This document shows, piece by piece, positions 52,820 through 61,006 of a DNA stretch of 64,000 nucleotides. Both the position numbers and the translations under genes were made by a program. The number at the start of each line of letters is the position of its first letter. Position 1 is the first letter of the stretch. A model generated the notes under the pieces. The model was not told where the DNA came from. It searched no databases and was given only the letters and a program-made list of their open reading frames with translations. Origin of the DNA: Nostoc sp. JL33 (GTDB lineage Bacteria; Cyanobacteriota; Cyanobacteriia; Cyanobacteriales; Nostocaceae); assembly GCF_017114985.1 (NCBI RefSeq), contig NZ_JABXKP010000012.1:29828-93827 (forward strand), given 5' to 3'.

Positions 52820-53896
52820 TCATTGCAGGGTACCGCGTTTTATTTGTTCGCTTTCAATGGCTTCAAATAAGGCGCGAAAGTTACCTTCGCCAAAACCTTG
52901 AGCTTGGAAACGGCGCTCAATAAACTCAAAGAAAAATGTCGGCTGTTCAAATATTGGCTGGGTAAAAATTTGTAGTAATAAGGGCGCGATATTTCCTCCC
53001 TCTAAAGGAGTATATTCTTGCCAATCCACGAGAATTTCCTGTTGAGCGATCGCTTCCAATTCTAAGTGTGATAGCGTCAGTCCTGGACGCTGTTTTAGTT
53101 GGGAGTAGTAGCTTTGGGGAACTGAGAGTAAGGATAAACCACTGGCACGAAATTTAGCGATCGCACTCACAAGATTAGTCGTCCGCAAAGCAATATGTTG
53201 AATTCCTGGCCCCCGGTTGACATTGAGAAATTCCTGAATTTGGGAATTACTGGAAGCTGGTTCATTAATTGGCAATTGGACACTACCGTTGCGCGAAACC
53301 ATCACCTGGCTGTGTAAACCAGAGCGATCAGTTTTAATTTTAAATGCTTGCTGGGGTTGAAAATCTAAGATATTTTTGTACCAAGCCACAGCAGACTCTA
53401 ATTCACCAACTGCCACGTTCAGCACTATATGATCTATGGCGGTAAAAATGTTGTCCTTTGTCATTTGTCCGTTGTCATTAGTCATTAGCCCTTTGTCAAA
53501 AACCAATGACTTTTGTATCAACGTATGAGTCAGCCCACCCCAGGCGGCTATTTTGCCACACTTCAGGAATGCTGTACCTATCTGGCGTTCCTGGATGGGT
53601 TGTAAGATTGTAGCACCGTGCATTTGAGCTAGTGCGATCGCGCCTTCTACATCTTCGACAGCAAAAGCGACATCTGCCACACCAGGTGGATATTGACGCA
53701 GAAACTCAGCTACTGGACTTGTGGGCAACAGTGGCGAAGACAGAAAAAAGCAGACAGTACCACTTTCCACCACTTCTGTACAAGTATGAAATGAACTGAT
53801 GCGATCGGCTACTGCTTGAAAACCAAGATGGTGTACAAACCAATCCCGCCATACTTTGGCATCTTCTACATAGAAATGAACGTGATCAATTTTCAT
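52820..53896 (-). CDS. hppD: 4-hydroxyphenylpyruvate dioxygenase with repeat-derived insertion
   Basis: 358 residues of two tandem vicinal-oxygen-chelate modules. Iron ligands are H156 (IDHIVLN), H234 (IQHIALRT) and E324 (FFEFIERR). It converts 4-hydroxyphenylpyruvate to homogentisate, feeding tocopherol synthesis in cyanobacteria. Residues about 135-149 (KGLMTNDNGQMTKDN), at the junction of the two modules, come from TTGTCATT/AGTCATT repeat DNA (53450-53494) and look like a late in-frame insertion. All ligands remain, so the enzyme may be active. The start is ATG at 53896. Confidence 0.93.
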   Translation of the reverse strand: MKIDHVHFYVEDAKVWRDWFVHHLGFQAVADRISSFHTCTEVVESGTVCFFLSSPLLPTSPVAEFLRQYPPGVADVAFAVEDVEGAIALAQMHGATILQPIQERQIGTAFLKCGKIAAWGGLTHTLIQKSLVFDKGLMTNDNGQMTKDNIFTAIDHIVLNVAVGELESAVAWYKNILDFQPQQAFKIKTDRSGLHSQVMVSRNGSVQLPINEPASSNSQIQEFLNVNRGPGIQHIALRTTNLVSAIAKFRASGLSLLSVPQSYYSQLKQRPGLTLSHLELEAIAQQEILVDWQEYTPLEGGNIAPLLLQIFTQPIFEQPTFFFEFIERRFQAQGFGEGNFRALFEAIESEQIKRGTLQ

Positions 53897-54002
53897 AGAT
53901 ACTGAAAATACAGCATAAAAGTTTATATATCTGTAAATTTTGCCTTTTTTGCTAGATTTTCACGTCTTTACTAAGCAAGAATTATCTAGACGTACTCCCA
54001 CA

Positions 54003-54707
54003 TTAAAAGAACAGATGACTATCAGGTTGAATATTAATTTCCATTGGCACAGCTTGCGGTTCGGCAGAAAGGGCAAAAAAAATTGCATTGGCAGCAGTTT
54101 CAGGACTGAGCATTTTTTTCCGGTCTACTTTTAGGTTGACATTATCCCAAAAAGGAGAATCTACTCCACCAAAGTAGAATAGCGTAAACTTGATACCAAA
54201 ACGCTTGAGTTCCTCTGCCATGCACTTGCTAAAACCGACAACACCAAACTTAGAAGCAGAATAAGCTGCTGCCATCCCCATCGAATGCTTGCCCAGAATT
54301 CCTACCACATTACAGATGTGACCAGACTTGCGCTTTTGCATCTCTTCAGCAGCCGCTTGGGTGGTATAAAAGCTGCCTTTTAAGTTGACATCTAGCATCT
54401 TATCTAAATCAGCAGGTTCCAGGCTGTTGTAAGGCTTGAGTATACCAGCACCAGCTGCATTCACCAAAATATCGATTTGACCAAACTCAGCGATCGCCTT
54501 TTCTATCAAATTATCTACCTGTTGGGGGTCAGTAATATCGGTGGGAACGCTCAAAACTTGCCCTGGTAAATCAGCTGCCAGTGTTGTTAAACGAACCGCA
54601 TCTCTGGCAGCCAATACCAACCGGACTCCTGTAGGCGCAAGTTTGTGTATTAAAGCTGAACCAATACCACCAGTAGCACCAACAACAACAACGACTTTAT
54701 CCTGCAT
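54003..54707 (-). CDS. Short-chain dehydrogenase/reductase lacking the catalytic Ser
   Basis: 234 residues of SDR fold. The cofactor motif is GATGGIGSA (10-18); NAAGAG (83-88), D106-N108 and the catalytic pair Y149/K153 (YSASK) are present. The catalytic Ser expected 13 residues before the Tyr is Gly (G136, in CNVVGILGK). The cofactor region AARD after strand 2 would favour NADP. The substrate is unknown. It follows HPPD on the same strand 106 bp upstream, and a functional link is not evident. Start ATG at 54707. Confidence 0.88.
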   Translation of the reverse strand: MQDKVVVVVGATGGIGSALIHKLAPTGVRLVLAARDAVRLTTLAADLPGQVLSVPTDITDPQQVDNLIEKAIAEFGQIDILVNAAGAGILKPYNSLEPADLDKMLDVNLKGSFYTTQAAAEEMQKRKSGHICNVVGILGKHSMGMAAAYSASKFGVVGFSKCMAEELKRFGIKFTLFYFGGVDSPFWDNVNLKVDRKKMLSPETAANAIFFALSAEPQAVPMEINIQPDSHLFF

Positions 54708-54788
54708 CGTATTATTTACATTTCTTTACATCTTTTTACATAATACTGAATTACAGGCTCAGATTGTACGTAGACATCCAGAAAGTAT

Positions 54789-56075
54789 TTACTCACAGAG
54801 TAGCGCTGTTACCTCATATTCCTTGCCACTCGCCTTTAATGTAAATGTGGGAGATGATTCTAAATATTTAGTAAAATTGGTACCTAACTTTAATTTTTTA
54901 ATAATTGAATTAGGAGATTCTCCGGTTATTTTCTGTAACTCTGAACCTAGCTTAGGCACAGATAATTTAGTTTTAGGAGACTTTGTTTGGATGTCTTGAA
55001 TAATTTTTAATAGTAATTTATCTAATGCTTTTCCATTAGGAATTTTTGCAAAATCTTCTTTTTTTACTTCTTGAATAGATTTTCCAAAAGAGTTATCCAA
55101 AACAGGGATTACTTTCTCAACTTCTGGTTGCTTTGGATTATGTTTAATATTTATATCACATTTTTCTTTAAATAAACTCGCAATAGTCACTAAACTGTTT
55201 AATCGAGCATTGATTGATTCCTGTTCATTTTTAATTAAATCTTGAATTTGCTCAACCACTTTTTCAAAGGATGGAACTTCTGTTGCCATTGCTAAGGAAT
55301 AATGAGTTAATTTGGCAGTATTTCTATTTTCTATATGCAATGTTTGCCCTTGTCTACGTACCCAATAGACAATCAATCCTTGATTTTGGAGTTCGTTACA
55401 AAGGTGAATTAAAATTCCATCGCTAGAACAGACCAAGATTTCTTTAACTGTTGGATAAGGGCGTAAAACACAAGCACCAATTGCGATCATTTTTGCATCA
55501 GCACTATTCTTACCTTCAGGCACATGGACAAGTTCATAGCCACGGTTATATAGTTCAATATCTTGCTTTCCAATGCTGGGATTTCTCCAGTTAGCAAATG
55601 CAATTTTAACTTGGAGAGGATACTTACAGACACTGGCTAAAAATAATTCTGAATTAATATCTAATTTTAAGTTTTCTGCATCCAAAAGTAGAAGAGAGAT
55701 TCCTGTTTCTAATTGAGGTTTAATTTCAGCTTTTTGTTGAAATTTTTGGATAAATTGGCTGAACGCACCAGATTCTAGCCAATCAGGCGATAGTATAGTT
55801 TGCAGGAGTTCTTCAGCTAATGTCAAACTAAAAGAGCTAAGACTTTTCTCTGTGATTTTTTCTTCTAGCAGGCTTTTTACTAAAGGAACTTCCGTCGCTT
55901 CAGCCATAAAGGCTTTAGTATGCCCGTTGCTATTAGCAACCAAGTCAGTTTCTAGGGAACGAGAGAATACAGGCTCAAGGAATTGTTTACCACAATTTTT
56001 GCAGAGGTAATTCTGCTTGTCATTCCGACGACCATTTTTATGATATGAAGTAGATTCGCACCGGGGACATTTCAT
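54789..56075 (-). CDS. Zinc ribbon - NYN RNase - LOTUS-like fusion protein
   Basis: 428 residues. An N-terminal zinc ribbon (C3, C6, C25, C28; KNGRRNDKQNYLCKNCGKQF) has the look of IS1-type transposase DNA-binding ends. A linker follows (35-115), then a NYN/PIN-like nuclease domain (about 123-245) with acidic D132 and N135 (LLLDAENLK), D193 (NSADAKM) and D219 (SSDG). The C-terminus (about 345-425, LSVPKLGSELQKITGESPN) resembles OST-HTH/LOTUS domains. NYN proteins cleave RNA, and NYN-LOTUS pairs occur in RNA-directed functions; this order with a transposase zinc ribbon is unusual. Start ATG at 56075. The first nine codons and the upstream region are duplicated at 57.46-57.66 kb. Confidence 0.78.
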   Translation of the reverse strand: MKCPRCESTSYHKNGRRNDKQNYLCKNCGKQFLEPVFSRSLETDLVANSNGHTKAFMAEATEVPLVKSLLEEKITEKSLSSFSLTLAEELLQTILSPDWLESGAFSQFIQKFQQKAEIKPQLETGISLLLLDAENLKLDINSELFLASVCKYPLQVKIAFANWRNPSIGKQDIELYNRGYELVHVPEGKNSADAKMIAIGACVLRPYPTVKEILVCSSDGILIHLCNELQNQGLIVYWVRRQGQTLHIENRNTAKLTHYSLAMATEVPSFEKVVEQIQDLIKNEQESINARLNSLVTIASLFKEKCDINIKHNPKQPEVEKVIPVLDNSFGKSIQEVKKEDFAKIPNGKALDKLLLKIIQDIQTKSPKTKLSVPKLGSELQKITGESPNSIIKKLKLGTNFTKYLESSPTFTLKASGKEYEVTALLCE

Positions 56076-56235
56076 CTTATGATTCAGGTGGTCTAGAGCA
56101 GATACTTGTCTTTAAGTATACAGTATAAAAAATACTGTTAATATAAGTTCGCATTGCCCAACACAAGAAAAACTTAAAGCAAGCGGAAATTAAATTTAAC
56201 TTTTAATTTCGGCTTGCACCATTTAATAGTCCTCT
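56044..56235. repeat. Direct repeat, copy A (5' end and promoter region of the NYN gene)
   Basis: About 190 bp matching copy B (57466-57655) at roughly three quarters identity by eye. It begins with the first codons of the NYN gene on the minus strand (near GAAGTAGATTCGCACC) and runs through its upstream region. Confidence 0.7.
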
Positions 56236-56614
56236 GAATACCTAAGTAAGTAGGCAAGAATAAATCAAATTATGTTACGCAATATAAAGTTAATTAAATT
56301 TGCTCGTAATAAGCGGCTTCAGCCCTTAATAAAAACCTTTAATTAGGGACTTACAGTTAAAAAAACATCCCATCCCTGCGGGACGCTCCGCGAACGTAGG
56401 GGCGCAAGGCGTTGCGCCCCTACAAATGTACAAATAATTTTGGATAATTTATTTTTTGGAAGCCCCTTATTCACTTGTGTAATTAATTTTGTCCGATTAG
56501 TTATAGGTGAAAAAATACAGTCGGGTCATTTGACGCGACTGTATTGAGCATTTAGCTTGTCATATTCGACTTTCGACTGCTTGGCTGAGGCAGTAAAAGG
56601 TGATTGCGGTTAGA
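56236..56614. other. Spacer between NYN and leader-peptide genes
   Basis: 379 bp. It contains a GGGCGCAAGGCGTTGCGCCC palindrome (about 56400-56419) and an AAGTAAGTAGGC...AATATAAAGTT segment resembling 57185-57240. No gene is seen. Confidence 0.5.
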
Positions 56615-56998
56615 CTAGAATCTCGCACTGTTGGCAATTACGTTAGCTACAGGCCCATTACTACCAGTAGTTAAGATTAAATAACCTTCACTGGTATCAA
56701 AGTTATTGTTTCCTGGAGATAGTCTTACACTTGTTGGTTGATAGCCAGGGCCAATCTTTTGATCGAAGGTAATAGTTGGTGCTTTTTTGTAATCATATTG
56801 CCTTTCATCATTGAAATACAAAAAGTCATTTCTTCCGTTAATACTGAAGTTGACGGTAATACCCGCTTTATTGCCGAGATTGTAGATAGTACCACCTTCA
56901 ATCACAGCTCCTTCTTCGGGAGTTAATTCGGTGAACAGTTGTTCTTGACCAACAACAGAATTGTTAGAAGTAGAAGTGATATTGTCGATATTTGACAT
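56615..56998 (-). CDS. Double-glycine-leader secreted peptide (bacteriocin-like)
   Basis: 127 residues. The N-terminal leader ends in LFTELTPEEGAVIEGG (G35-G36), the pattern of cyanobacterial leaders cut after Gly-Gly by C39-peptidase ABC transporters. The remaining 91 residues are beta-rich and Asn/Gly/Tyr-rich (TIYNLGNKAGITVNFSI), without cysteine. A strong ribosome-binding site AAGGAG lies seven bases before the ATG. No transporter or modification gene is in the window. A secreted peptide of unknown role; similarity to CTB-type bacteriocin leaders is by eye. Confidence 0.72.
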   Translation of the reverse strand: MSNIDNITSTSNNSVVGQEQLFTELTPEEGAVIEGGTIYNLGNKAGITVNFSINGRNDFLYFNDERQYDYKKAPTITFDQKIGPGYQPTSVRLSPGNNNFDTSEGYLILTTGSNGPVANVIANSARF

Positions 56999-57465
56999 GG
57001 TTTTTCTCCTTGATTGTAATTAACTGAAATTTCTGAAAATAATTTATTTTCAGTTCAACTTATTACTGGAGTTTCGACCAATTTGAATACTGAAAGCTCA
57101 AAAGTCTTACTAGACATAAAGTAGAGTTAATCCACCCCATTTCTAGCCTATTTGACACAGCAAAATTTCAAAGCCTTGCTACGACTTAAGTAAGTCGGCG
57201 TTAAAAAATCAACCTATGTAACGAAACTTAAAATCAGGAAACAGCTTAGAATTCGGTCATTACAACCTTTTTACAAAACTAAGCACATACGGCTTTTACC
57301 GTGCCGACTTACTTAGATAAAGCAAATTGACTTAAGTTTTAGTCGAAACTTATAACTCTATAAATAATAGTACTATACAGCAACTAAACATTCAATAGTT
57401 GCTTAATATATATTTATTGAAACAACAGGGGTATATAATAGCGATCGCATCCTACCGCGTTGCGA
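56999..57465. other. Spacer between leader-peptide gene and repeat copy B
   Basis: 467 bp, A+T-rich. It holds the promoter of the leader-peptide gene. Words around CTTAAGTAAGTCGGC (57184-57198) and GCCGACTTACTTAG (57303-57316) form an inverted pair about 105 bp apart. No gene is seen. Confidence 0.5.
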
Positions 57466-57655
57466 ATAGCTGAAGTAGATTCGCACCTGGGACATTTCAT
57501 CTTGTAATTCAGGTTGTCTAAAACAGATACTTGTCTGAAAAAATATGGTATAAAATAATACTATTCATAACTTTTTATTGTTCAACGAAAGGAACAACTG
57601 TATACCAGTGGGAATTAAATTCAACTCCTGATTCCCTCTGGCACCATGTTGTTGC
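57466..57655. repeat. Direct repeat, copy B
   Basis: Matches copy A (56044-56235). It preserves the start region of the NYN gene (the ATG and first codons on the minus strand, near GACATTTCATCTTG) but the open frame is lost immediately after them, near 57466. It lies directly downstream of the orphan pstB gene. Confidence 0.7.
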
Positions 57656-57682
57656 CCTCTAAATAGCTAGAATCGAAACATT

Positions 57683-58462
57683 TCAACTGACGCGGGCGAA
57701 AACGTAATTGCGGGTGCGAGAATCCACGGGGTTACTAAAGATTTTATTTGTAGTACCAAACTCAACCATTTGAGTAATGCGATTTTCATTACTAGAAAAG
57801 AAAGCCGTAAAATCAGATAGGCGAGTAACTTGCTGCATATTGTGAGTAACCATCACAATTGTCAATTCAGAACGCAAGTTATGGATCAGATGCTCAATTT
57901 TCATGCTACCGACAGCATCAAGACCTGAGCAAGGTTCATCCATCAACAGAACGTTCGGTTTGACTGCTAAAGCACGGGCAATACATAATCTTTGTTGTTG
58001 ACCGCCAGAAAGCTCTAAAGCAGATTTGTGTAGCTTATTTTTCACTTCATCCCAAAGATCGGCAGCTTTAATCGCAGATTCAACAATCCCATCTAATTCT
58101 ACTTTCGGATGCCATCCAACTAACTTCACCCCATAGGCAACATTATCATAAATGCTCATGGGAAAAAGATTTGGCTTGGGAAAAATCATACTAACTTGGC
58201 GACGTAAGCGATTGATGTTAACACGACGCTCATAAATACTCTGTCCACAAAATTCTACTTTTCCTTCAACCTTGATTTCTCCTTCTAATTCAGTCATCCG
58301 ATTTAACGATTTAAGAAAACTAGACTTGCCACAACCACTAGAACCAATAATTGCCGTGACTTGGTTTTGGTAAATATCCATTGACACGCCTTCAACTATC
58401 TTTTGAGTGTCGTAATAGAAGCTGAAGTTTTTGACTCTAATGGCTGGAATTAGTTTACTCAT
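57683..58462 (-). CDS. pstB: Orphan PstB paralogue with altered Q-loop
   Basis: 259 residues, colinear with the PstB at 19.6 kb and closely similar throughout. Walker A is GSSGCGKSS (40-48), signature [10 protein letters not shown], Walker B VLLMDEP and H-switch VTHNMQQ. The Q-loop Gln95 is replaced by Pro (IFPKPN, codon CCC), and the D-loop reads SGLDAV instead of SALDPI. The Q-loop Gln contacts Mg-ATP and couples to the permease, so coupling may be lost or changed. No pstS, pstC or pstA lies beside it. It could be a decaying duplicate or a subunit with a changed role. The start is ATG at 58462. Confidence 0.9.
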   Translation of the reverse strand: MSKLIPAIRVKNFSFYYDTQKIVEGVSMDIYQNQVTAIIGSSGCGKSSFLKSLNRMTELEGEIKVEGKVEFCGQSIYERRVNINRLRRQVSMIFPKPNLFPMSIYDNVAYGVKLVGWHPKVELDGIVESAIKAADLWDEVKNKLHKSALELSGGQQQRLCIARALAVKPNVLLMDEPCSGLDAVGSMKIEHLIHNLRSELTIVMVTHNMQQVTRLSDFTAFFSSNENRITQMVEFGTTNKIFSNPVDSRTRNYVFARVS

Positions 58463-58670
58463 ATTCTCAAAACGTGTGAAACAAAACTTGGCTAAGTAAA
58501 GCAGTACAAATCAGCGTCGCTGTTTCACTATGTTACCCCCAAAAGGAGATATTCATAGAAATTACGTAGCTATACAGTAGTCATACAGCAGATAAACTGT
58601 TAGCAACTATTTATATTAAGCCTGTATCCGAAAATTTATCCGAGATGCAGATTAACCATTTGGCAAATAA

Positions 58671-60515
58671 TTAGATATCTCCCTTATATTCTTCTAACAA
58701 TTGCGGAATGTGATCATACCCATCCACACCAATAACTGCAATAATTTTAGGGCGATGTTGCTGTAATAAGTTTTGGAAAGTTTCTGCACCTATTTGCCCT
58801 TGTAAAATTGTCAGTAACCCTGCTGGTTGACGCCACTCACGAGAAGCAATTTGCTCTAAAAGATACATTCCCAAGCAGCCTGTGTAAACTGTTTTTTCCG
58901 AATTTTGTAGATGATAATAAGCTTCTGCCAAATAAGCTAAGTTCCGCCCTTGGAGATATAAATCGCCGGAAACTTGCGCTGTTTTAAAGCCGTCTTCGAG
59001 ATATTTAATTGCCGTTTGGTGTTGTCCAATTACTAGATAGGCAATTCCTAAGCTGCTGACACATAAGGCTTTACTTTGAATATCACCTAATTTTTCTGAT
59101 AATTTTAAACCTTGTTCCAAATAATTAATTGCGGCTTCATAGGTTTCGGGTTCTATTTGTTCTAGTTCTTGAGCTTGCATAACTTCGCTGTAACCTAAAT
59201 TTACCAGCGCGTTTGCTTCTCCTGTTCTATCGCCTGCTTGCCGACTTAGTATTAATGCCCGTTGACTATAGTTAATTGCCTCAGCATAATTTTGCTGTTG
59301 CACGTAGGTGCGGCTGAGGTGGTTGAGATTGGCAATTTCACAGGCGCGATCGCCTGCATTCCTGGCTATTTCTAGCGCCTGTTGATGAAAATCAAGCGAT
59401 CGCTGGTATTGTCCTAAAGCACGCTGAGAATAACCTAAAAGTGTCAAAATTCGCGCCTTTTCTTGGGTTCCCTCGCCTCGTCGTAGCGGTTCATCCAGAT
59501 AATCTAAGGCATCTCGCAAATAAGTGCCAGTAAAAGAGGCAAAAATCCCGCCGTAAAAGGGAAAATACGGACGCTGGGCAAAGGTTCGCAAAATCTGGAG
59601 CATGATTTGAGAACAGGCTTCGCTGTATACTGTCCCAACGCTCCCAAAACCACTTGCTAACTGACTCCAAATCACTGCAAAGGTCAAGAAAGTGGAAATG
59701 GACAACTTTGGCCCGGCCTTAACATCGTAAGCTTGTTGGTCAAACCAGTTAATTAGTCCCCGTTGTAAGAACTGTAAAATCAATGCCATTTCCACCCAAT
59801 CTCTGAGGGTGATTCCTCGTTGTCGCTGGGCAAACTCAATTGCCGATTCTTCCATAGCCAAGGTGCGAAGCAGCGCTTGGGGTAACTCACTATTGAGTTG
59901 TTTGGCCCAACTTGCCCAAGGGCCACGTTCTCCGGGTACGCCGCCAAATCCCAAAGATTCTTTTTGCTCGTACATCCAACTGAGCAAGTTGTCTTGCAAT
60001 CGCTGCCAAGAAGCTAAACCACGGCTAATACCTTCAGAAAATTGTTCTAAATCAGAATCTGCCTGAGCAAATTGCTGCAATGCTTTTGACAACTGCTGTA
60101 GCTGTTGTAAATTTAGCGGATACTTCTGATTGGGGTCAGTAACGCGTATAAATGCCGCCAGACGCTCCTCAGCAGGGGCTGTGGTAATTTCTGTAGCTGC
60201 TCCGGCGATCGCTTCTGTGGCTTTGTTTTGCTCTTGCCAGCGTTGCCATTGACTTTGAATAGTCTTAATCGCTCTCAAACTCCGAGTCGCTTTCCCTTTC
60301 TTGAGTTCGTCTTTTTCGCTATCTACTTGGCTTTGGAGGGCATTCAGGCGATCGCTCAAAGCTAGCTCAAATACTTCCCCTGTACCGGAAGTGATTCCTT
60401 TAAGCAGCATTTGATATACCATCTCAACAGAGCTAATTTTGCCCTTGAGGGTGGTTTCGACAATTTCATCGATTAAGGCAAGATAGCGATCGCGCAACGG
60501 CAGAGATTCTGACAC
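58671..60515 (-). CDS. Large TPR protein with unknown N-terminal region
   Basis: 614 residues. The N-terminal two thirds (about 1-345) is helical with LRDRYLALIDEIVETTLKGK at the start and no recognised domain. The C-terminal third (about 350-560) has tetratricopeptide repeats (YSQRALGQYQRSLDFHQQAL, then LNHLSRTYVQQQNYAEAI). It ends in an alpha/beta-like segment (KIIAVIGVDGYDHIPQLLEE). TPR regions bind protein partners. The start is GTG at 60515. It points away from the AAA/TPR pair at 61-64 kb, with which it may share control through the spacer at 60.5-61.0 kb. Confidence 0.8.
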   Translation of the reverse strand: MSESLPLRDRYLALIDEIVETTLKGKISSVEMVYQMLLKGITSGTGEVFELALSDRLNALQSQVDSEKDELKKGKATRSLRAIKTIQSQWQRWQEQNKATEAIAGAATEITTAPAEERLAAFIRVTDPNQKYPLNLQQLQQLSKALQQFAQADSDLEQFSEGISRGLASWQRLQDNLLSWMYEQKESLGFGGVPGERGPWASWAKQLNSELPQALLRTLAMEESAIEFAQRQRGITLRDWVEMALILQFLQRGLINWFDQQAYDVKAGPKLSISTFLTFAVIWSQLASGFGSVGTVYSEACSQIMLQILRTFAQRPYFPFYGGIFASFTGTYLRDALDYLDEPLRRGEGTQEKARILTLLGYSQRALGQYQRSLDFHQQALEIARNAGDRACEIANLNHLSRTYVQQQNYAEAINYSQRALILSRQAGDRTGEANALVNLGYSEVMQAQELEQIEPETYEAAINYLEQGLKLSEKLGDIQSKALCVSSLGIAYLVIGQHQTAIKYLEDGFKTAQVSGDLYLQGRNLAYLAEAYYHLQNSEKTVYTGCLGMYLLEQIASREWRQPAGLLTILQGQIGAETFQNLLQQHRPKIIAVIGVDGYDHIPQLLEEYKGDI

Positions 60516-61006
60516 TTTGGCTATTAGAAAACGTCACCTCAATTCTAATTCTAGTCCTGGTACAACAGGAGTGGGGAGTGGGCAGTTTTCAAGGGTAGGT
60601 ATTTAAAAATCAGGCAGTGTCAACCATGTAGGCGACTTCAGTTGTACACTGACAACGTGGGATGGACAATACACTGTGAGAATCGACCACCTCAAGCCAC
60701 TCAATTTGCTCACTCAGCGATCGCCTGAATATGTTCTTCAAGAGCTTGCTTTTGTTCTGGAGTCATCCGTAGGTAAATCCCACATTCGTCTTACTTGTCC
60801 TGACTGATTTTTACCCTCTTTGCAAAAAACTCGGATGCTCCCGTTTTACTTCCAGTTAATATGCAAGTTAAAAGTTTATTCATGTATAAGATATTACAAA
60901 GTATTAGATCATCAAAAAGTAAACTTTTATCAGATGTAAAATCGCAGTGCGATCGCCTAAAATTTAAAATTGAGAAATTCATATCTATAAAGTTAATTAA
61001 AACCCA
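60516..61006. other. Spacer holding a gene remnant
   Basis: 491 bp between divergent genes. Apart from the frameshifted remnant at 60610-60784 it is A+T-rich and shows no other feature. A minus-strand open frame at 60791-61048 is not protein-like and overlaps the next gene. Confidence 0.5.
60610..60784 (-). pseudogene. Frameshifted small-gene remnant
   Basis: On the minus strand one frame reads GIYLRMTPEQKQALEEHIQA then IAE and stops at 60714-60716. Skipping one base restores a second protein-like frame, EQIEWLEVVDSHSVLSIPRC then QCTTEVAYMVDTA, ending at 60610-60612. A single-base insertion near 60714 would explain this. A start ATG at 60766 lies inside the first segment (MTPEQ). It may be the end of a former small gene, for example an antitoxin-like protein; the family is not recognised. 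Confidence 0.5.
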
